The notes under the pieces were generated by a model that saw only the letters and a program-made list of their open reading frames with translations, did no database searches and was not told the DNA's origin. From positions 1 through 47,956 of the forward strand of contig JAIYCE010000063.1 in NCBI GenBank assembly GCA_027488155.1: a stretch of 47,956 nt of DNA. Direction: 5' to 3'. Positions 43,521 to 47,956 of the stretch are shown in pieces. The position numbers were made by a program, and so were the translations under genes. This stretch comes from Hyphomicrobiales bacterium. Lineage in GTDB: Bacteria > Pseudomonadota > Alphaproteobacteria > Rhizobiales > Beijerinckiaceae. The number at the start of each line of letters is the position of its first letter. Position 1 is the first letter of the stretch.

Positions 43521-44361
43521 AGCCGAGCTTCCTTCGACTCCAGCTTTGCACGGTATTGATGCAGATCAGCAGAACGAAGGATGCGATCAGCATTAAGGCG
43601 GCTACAATGGCGGCGCCAGCATAGTCAAATTGCTCGAGGCGAATGACGATGAGCAAGGGCGCCACTTCCGATACCATTGGAATATTGCCGGCGATAAAAA
43701 TGACCGAGCCATATTCGCCGATGGCCCGCGCGAAGGCGAGGGTGAAGCCCGTCAGCAGAGCGGGCCATACATTTGGAAGAATGACTCCAAATACTGCCCG
43801 AAGCCTGCTTGCACCCAAAAGTGCTGCGGCTTCTTCTACATCTTGTTGTGCATCGGCCAAGACAGGTTGCACGGAGCGTACAACGAACGGAAGGCTGACA
43901 AAGATCAGCGCGACAACAACACCAGCCGGCGTATAAGCGATCTTAATGCCATATTGTGCCGGCCATGTGCCCAGCCAACCATTGCCGGCCCATAAAGCGG
44001 TGAGGGCAATCCCTGCGACAGCAGTGGGAAGAGCGAACGGAAGATCAACCGCCGCATCAACAAATCGGTGTCCCGGAAAGTCATAGCGTACGAGGACCCA
44101 TGCAATCAGGAGCCCAAAAATCGAACTGACAATTGCCGCAATAAACGCCGCACCGAATGACAACCGCAAAGCGGCCAAAGTGCGCGGCGACGACGCAATA
44201 GCAATTATCTCACTCGGCCCAGCGCTTGCCGCTTTAAGAAATAAAGCGGCAAGAGGCAAAAGTACCACGAGCGAAAGCGCCGTGATGATGACCCCAAAAC
44301 TTAAGCCGAAGCCGGGCAGAATGCTGGGCTGGCGAAAGCCTGTTTTGACAAGCATACTCAT
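43513..44361 (-). CDS. cysT: Sulfate ABC transporter permease CysT
   Basis: This 282-residue permease has six helices, the EAA loop [20 protein letters not shown], and [18 protein letters not shown], typical of CysT (CysU). It pairs with CysW. Its start overlaps the end of the binding-protein gene by 4 bp. Confidence 0.94.
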   Translation of the reverse strand: MSMLVKTGFRQPSILPGFGLSFGVIITALSLVVLLPLAALFLKAASAGPSEIIAIASSPRTLAALRLSFGAAFIAAIVSSIFGLLIAWVLVRYDFPGHRFVDAAVDLPFALPTAVAGIALTALWAGNGWLGTWPAQYGIKIAYTPAGVVVALIFVSLPFVVRSVQPVLADAQQDVEEAAALLGASRLRAVFGVILPNVWPALLTGFTLAFARAIGEYGSVIFIAGNIPMVSEVAPLLIVIRLEQFDYAGAAIVAALMLIASFVLLICINTVQSWSRRKLGYV

Positions 44362-45452
44362 CGGCTGGGCTTATAAAGCGTGTCGAATGTGCCGCCATCG
44401 GCAAAATGCGTCTTCTGAGCCTTTGCCCAGCCGCCAAATGCGTCGTCGATGGTGACGAGATCAACCTTGACGAATTTTGCGAGGTCCTTTGGATCGGCCG
44501 CATCGGGAAAGCGCGGGCGATAATGATTACGCGCGATGATTGCTTGTGCGGCCGGCGTGTAGAGAAATTCGAGATAGGCTTCAGCGACAGCGCGCGTGCC
44601 CTTGCGGTCAACATTGGCGTCCAGCAGTGCCACAGGCGGCTCGGCCAAAATTGAGAGGCTTGGGACGACGATATCAAATTTTCCAGGCCCGAATTCATCA
44701 AGCGCCAAGAATGCCTCATTCTCCCATGAGAGGAAGACATCACCGATACCGCGTTGTGCAAAACTTGTCAGTGCACCGCGTGCGCCTGTGTCAAAAACAG
44801 GCACGTTGCGTAAAAGGGCGGACATGTAGTCGCGTATTTTCGCTTCATCTTTAAGGTTACGATCAGCCCATGCCCATGCGGCGAGATAATTCCAACGCGC
44901 GCCACCCGATGTTTTGGGATTAGGCGTCACAACGCCAATGCCTGAGCGAGCAAGATCGGCCCAGTCTTTGATGGCTTTCGGGTTGCCCTTGCGGACGAGG
45001 AACACGATGGTCGATGTGTAGGGCGAGGAATTATTCGGCAGGCGGCTCTGCCAATTCTGCGGCAGCAGCTTTGCGCGTTCGGCAATTGCAGAGATATCGC
45101 CAGCTAAAGCGAGCGTCACAACGTCTGCATTGAGCCCATCAATCACCGTGCGCGCCTGCGCCCCAGAGCCGCCATGGGATTGGCGGATGCTGAGTGCGCT
45201 GCCGTTTTTCTTGCGCCATTCGGCAGAGAAGGCTGCGTTCACCGCGCGATAGAGTTCGCGTGTCGGATCGTAGCTGACATTGAGCAGTTCAACCGTTTGG
45301 GCGCGTGCTTGGCTCATCGCAACAAAGAGGATGGCGAAGGCAGCAAGCGTCAGACCGATGTCGAAGATGCGACGTCGTCTGCCGATGGCCGGTGCGGATC
45401 GTGGATGAACCAAGACATGCTTTCCGGCGTTGAAGAGCAAGCGATCGCCCAT
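44358..45452 (-). CDS. sbp: Sulfate ABC transporter substrate-binding protein
   Basis: This 364-residue periplasmic binding protein has the conserved sulfate-binding segments [21 protein letters not shown] and [20 protein letters not shown], and a C-terminal YRPRFPD. The signal peptide is unusual: a long polar and basic n-region (about 28 residues ending GRRRRIFD) precedes the hydrophobic core and an ARA-QT cleavage site. The ATG at 45452 follows GAGG; the frame is open to 45515. Its promoter and a palindrome lie upstream. It is the first gene of the sulfate operon. Confidence 0.92.
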   Translation of the reverse strand: MGDRLLFNAGKHVLVHPRSAPAIGRRRRIFDIGLTLAAFAILFVAMSQARAQTVELLNVSYDPTRELYRAVNAAFSAEWRKKNGSALSIRQSHGGSGAQARTVIDGLNADVVTLALAGDISAIAERAKLLPQNWQSRLPNNSSPYTSTIVFLVRKGNPKAIKDWADLARSGIGVVTPNPKTSGGARWNYLAAWAWADRNLKDEAKIRDYMSALLRNVPVFDTGARGALTSFAQRGIGDVFLSWENEAFLALDEFGPGKFDIVVPSLSILAEPPVALLDANVDRKGTRAVAEAYLEFLYTPAAQAIIARNHYRPRFPDAADPKDLAKFVKVDLVTIDDAFGGWAKAQKTHFADGGTFDTLYKPSR

Positions 45453-45473
45453 AACCTTCACCTCTACTAAACC

Positions 45474-45515
45474 GATAAAGTTTATCAAAATAGTCAACAT
45501 TAAAGATAAGTGCAA
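45474..45515 (-). promoter_or_regulatory. Promoter and palindromic operator of the sulfate operon
   Basis: On the minus strand TTGCAC (45510-45515), 17-bp spacer, TATTTT (45487-45492). The perfect palindrome GATAAA-C-TTTATC (45474-45486) covers the expected start of transcription. It is a good candidate operator, most simply for the adjacent Rrf2 regulator. Confidence 0.55.
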
Positions 45516-45541
45516 CCAGAAGCGGCCTAATTTTCCTTCAA

Positions 45542-46018
45542 CTAGATGTAAGAGCCTGAAAAATCAGAACTATCTTCTGATTTAACGACATTGCTTGAAT
45601 TCGCCTGAGCCAGCATATCGGCGAGGCTTGTCCGCTCAAGTGATTCAACTTGCGCCTTATAGGCTTCCATCAAGCCGATACGAAGGGCGCAGTTCTCTTC
45701 GCTCTGGCAATCGTCGCAACGGCGATAGAAGTTGACCGAGAGGCAGGAGAGCGGTGCGATCGGCCCATCCATGATCCTCAGAACATTCCCTAGCGTAATC
45801 TCTGAGGCTGGCTTGGCTAACCTAAAACCACCTTCTTTGCCGCGCCTGCTTTCGACAAAGCGGTGACGTTTCAAGTCAAGCAGGATCTGTTCGAGGAAGC
45901 TGCGTGGGATGCTGCCCCCATATTCGGCAATCTCTCGCGTCTGAAGCGGCTTTCCCGATTCAGTTGCAGCCAGCGCCAACAGCGCCTTAATCGCGTAGCG
46001 AGCTCTTTGAGAAATCAT
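45542..46018 (-). CDS. Rrf2-family transcriptional regulator with four cysteines
   Basis: This 158-residue protein has an N-terminal winged helix ([47 protein letters not shown]) and a dimerisation helix. Cysteines 92, 101, 104 and 110 sit in the region where Rrf2 proteins such as IscR bind an Fe-S cluster. The spacing differs from IscR and from RirA. It lies 89 bp before sbp on the same strand, so it probably controls sulfate/cysteine supply, perhaps by sensing Fe-S or cysteine status. The ATG at 46018 is preferred; the frame is open to 46048. Confidence 0.88.
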   Translation of the reverse strand: MISQRARYAIKALLALAATESGKPLQTREIAEYGGSIPRSFLEQILLDLKRHRFVESRRGKEGGFRLAKPASEITLGNVLRIMDGPIAPLSCLSVNFYRRCDDCQSEENCALRIGLMEAYKAQVESLERTSLADMLAQANSSNVVKSEDSSDFSGSYI

Positions 46019-46520
46019 AAGCCTTGATATGCGCGTAGAAAAAAACAAGCAACAGAAAACATCATCAAAAACGTAACTCCATCACGGTGTTGCATGCCCC
46101 ACATGGCCCTAGGTCGGGCAATTCCGTTCGCAACGAAAATTTGTGTTTGCCCTTGCATTGCATGTTTTTGCGCCGTGCTTGGTCGTGCAATTTCAATACG
46201 CCGCTTGCTGCAAGTTGATTTTCGCTACAGAGCGGCATGAACCAAATGTAATGGCCGTCGGCTGGTCGCATCGACCTACAAAACGTTGAAACAGCGGATG
46301 CTGATGCACAACAAGCACCGCCGCGCGAGCGAAACGTGTCTGATTGAAAAGGCAACGTGATTCATTGTCTTGCATCGGAGCGCGGCTGGCTCATGCAGGG
46401 CCTGTATGCTTCCGAATGGGAAGGGCATTGATCAGTGTTTTTTAGATATGAAAGTTGCGGCCTCTTTTGATTTATGAAACAATTCCATATCGAATTTGAT
46501 GCGATTGAGGTCCTTCTTCC
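46019..46520. other. Intergenic region with no convincing gene
   Basis: About 500 bp. A minus-strand frame at 46065-46355 encodes a Cys-rich 96-residue sequence (FMPLCSENQ, then MQCKGKHKF, then LGPCGACNTVMELRF). I cannot place it in a family, and it has no clear ribosome-binding site, so it may be a remnant. The promoter of the Rrf2 gene should lie near 46030-46080. Confidence 0.4.
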
Positions 46521-47066
46521 ATGATCGGTAACGTCTTCCGTGCGCTGACGCTTGCTTTGCCAGCATTTCTGTTTTTGTCGCTGACGAGTTCAGTATTTGC
46601 AGAAGATTCCTACAGTGTGACGAGCCCTACAGAATCGTCTGCCCGCTTCTCCAAAATTGAGTTGAAGTATGTCGGACGCCAGACGGACCGTCTTGTCATT
46701 GACAATGGCCCTCCGGGTCACTCGATTAGTGATACTGCAGACAGTTATGGCGAATTGCTTGATGCCAAAAAGAACATCATCGGTCGGTTCGACGTCATCA
46801 CGCGCGCGACCGATGTATGGCATGATGGAGAGCGCCGCATGCTCGTTGTGGAGTATTCATTTGGCGAGGGGCGGGACGCTTTTCTCATGATGGGTGTCGG
46901 CCATTTTATGGCCAACACGGGACGTGCTCATGAGCATCGTAAACATGTATTCGCTGTTACGGGCGGCAAGGGACGCTTCATGGGCGCTTTTGGCGAGTGC
47001 ACCGTGGCGCGGGTTAATGCCGTGGATACGGAATCCAATTGCACGCTTTACGTGCCACGCTTTTGA
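46521..47066 (+). CDS. Exported protein, allene oxide cyclase/dirigent-barrel-like
   Basis: This 181-residue protein has a signal peptide (about 1-27, SVFA-ED). The mature part is strand-rich and ends VFAVTGGKGRFMGAFGECTVARV, which resembles the repeated TGG.G.F.GA.GE pattern of allene oxide cyclase and dirigent barrels. Two Cys (in GECTV and SNCTL) may form a disulfide. The function is unknown; the fold assignment is tentative. It is not linked to an operon. Confidence 0.6.
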   Translation: MIGNVFRALTLALPAFLFLSLTSSVFAEDSYSVTSPTESSARFSKIELKYVGRQTDRLVIDNGPPGHSISDTADSYGELLDAKKNIIGRFDVITRATDVWHDGERRMLVVEYSFGEGRDAFLMMGVGHFMANTGRAHEHRKHVFAVTGGKGRFMGAFGECTVARVNAVDTESNCTLYVPRF

Positions 47067-47112
47067 CTGCCGTCGGCCTTAGGCGACGCTTCGGTTGCGC
47101 GCTGTTGTGCCA

Positions 47113-47448
47113 TTAGGTTGGCGGGAGGCTCGGGACGTGATTGTCGTCCAGAATGAGGAAAATCCAGCGTTCGTTGATGCGGCGAGCTAAGCCGTAGCGT
47201 TAAAGATTAAGTAGAGCACGGCGTACGGTCTCACGCTGAATCCGGACAGCGCGGGCGACATCTGCAATCGAAGCAGCGTAATAGTGATTGATGCTTCCAT
47301 CGGTGTTGCTGCACGCCACAACGAGCGCATGCCAGACGAGATATTCGACTGGCGACACCTCAAACAGGGCCAATGAATAATTGAAGGTTTCAACGGTTCT
47401 GGTTGAAAAATCAGTGTCGTGGAACACGTGGTCTCGTCTCGTCTGCAA
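47113..47448 (-). pseudogene. Winged-helix regulator broken by an in-frame TAA
   Basis: The frame from an ATG at 47448 encodes 82 residues ending in an HTH (SIADVARAVRIQRETVRRALLNL) and stops at TAA (47200-47202). Past this stop the same frame continues for 28 more codons, beginning RYGLARRINERWIFLILDD, to a TAA at 47113. That tail reads like the missing wing of the HTH, with no frameshift needed. One base change (for example CAA to TAA) explains it. The alternative is a naturally short protein. Confidence 0.45.
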
Positions 47449-47821
47449 ACTCCCTTAAGGTAAGATGGAAATCGAGGCTAATCGAGAGCAAGTGCATTCA
47501 CGGTGGAGCAAAATGTAAATGTAAAGCTTATAAAATAGGAAAATATACAAAAACTATAATAATCAACAGAATGAGCTATATTATATCAAGAATGGATCAA
47601 TGCGCGGTTTTACCATCTGGGGCGGCCGTTTGTACGAGCCTCATTTTGGGGTGGCGGCGGTGCTTGCGGGCTGGATCTTTTGTGCGTCAGTGGATGTCAT
47701 AGGGGCCGCTCAGGCTTGGTATTTCCATTAAATTGCGTGGTATTTCAGACAATAAGCACAAATTTGTGCACGCATGTTTATCCGCACATGCTATGTGTCT
47801 GCCGTGAAACGAGGGTGCTCA
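47449..47821. other. AT-rich intergenic region with an inverted repeat
   Basis: There is no recognised gene. About 47510-47590 is very AT-rich (runs such as TATAAAATAGGAAAATATAC). GCATGT/ACATGC (47772-47777 with 47786-47791) is a perfect 6-bp inverted repeat with an 8-bp spacer, 30 bp before the next start codon, and could be an operator. Confidence 0.45.
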
Positions 47822-47956
47822 ATGATGATTAGGTTGATTGTGGGCGTAGTGGCCCTTTTCGGTTTTGTTTTGCCAATGCATGCGCAGACGACGGCGCTTA
47901 GTACGCCACCTGCCATGGTTTCCACCATGTCACAGGACGAGATCAATGCATTTGGC
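47822..47956 (+). CDS. Exported protein, N-terminal part only
   Basis: This frame of 45 codons runs off the right edge. It starts at ATG 47822 (a second ATG follows directly) behind GAGGG. The first 22 residues form a signal peptide (MIRLIVGVVALFGFVLPMHA-Q). The mature start is polar (TTALSTPPAMVSTMSQDEIN). The family cannot be told. Confidence 0.55.
   Translation, partial: MMIRLIVGVVALFGFVLPMHAQTTALSTPPAMVSTMSQDEINAFG

Noticed and set aside
46065-46355. Cys-rich 96-codon minus-strand frame upstream of the Rrf2 gene
   Set aside because: No ribosome-binding site and no family recognised; kept only as a note for the intergenic region.
1-47956. CRISPR array, insertion sequence or prophage
   Set aside because: No spaced direct repeats, transposase, integrase or phage structural genes were seen on either strand.

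Overview
The window is chromosomal DNA of an alphaproteobacterium, most likely of the order Hyphomicrobiales (Rhizobiales). The grounds are a CtrA-type cell-cycle network (RcdA, TrcR, ChpT, CtrA, SciP), a rhizobial-type PmtA, a serC RNA-like leader, and the alphaproteobacterial gene orders pal-cpoB-tilS-ftsH-glmM and fliF-fliG-fliH-fliN-flbD. The genus cannot be named from the sequence alone. The core is GC-rich. From the tRNA-Met gene (41181-41257) to the right end the DNA looks more AT-rich and less conserved.

Layout. 1-3833: an MsbA-like exporter (cut by the window edge), rpmE, rcdA, a DUF1192 gene and trcR. 3935-13028: a plus-strand housekeeping run, pal-cpoB-tilS, ftsH, glmM, serC and serA. 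13081-22888: a DMT permease, a glutamine amidotransferase, purA, a membrane-anchored protein of unknown function, rpoH, an rluD-type pseudouridine synthase, an outer-membrane protein with a small secreted partner, a membrane protein, a CAP-domain lipoprotein and an exported glutathione peroxidase. 22905-25523: eipA, chpT, a single-domain response regulator and ctrA. 25884-39041: flagellar genes fliI-fliJ, fliF-fliG-fliH-fliN-flbD, flhA and flgD-fliK, interrupted by a GNAT gene, a UPF0104-type membrane protein and sciP. 39237-41257: mnmA-pmtA and tRNA-Met. 41582-46018: a sulfate ABC transporter with an Rrf2 regulator. 46019-47956: sparse DNA with a small secreted protein, a regulator broken by an in-frame stop, and the start of another exported protein.

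How the parts fit. The main theme is control of CtrA and its output. ChpT passes phosphate to CtrA, RcdA is an adaptor for CtrA proteolysis, SciP inhibits CtrA-dependent transcription, EipA is a CtrA target in Brucella, and the flagellar genes are the classical CtrA/FlbD output. DNA sites match this. There is a perfect TTAA-N7-TTAA box at 2725-2739 and one-mismatch boxes before sciP, before flhA and between eipA and chpT. Five GANTC (CcrM) sites lie between ctrA and fliI, a FlbD-site-like palindrome lies before fliF, and a sigma-54-like promoter lies before fliK.

The most novel candidate is a small RNA of about 100 nt on the minus strand between DUF1192 and rcdA (about 2603-2700). It has two hairpins, exposed anti-Shine-Dalgarno CUCC/CCUCC stretches and a strong terminator, and it lies directly downstream of the only perfect CtrA box in the window. 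All functional assignments rest on recognising protein families and motifs by eye; no database search was run.
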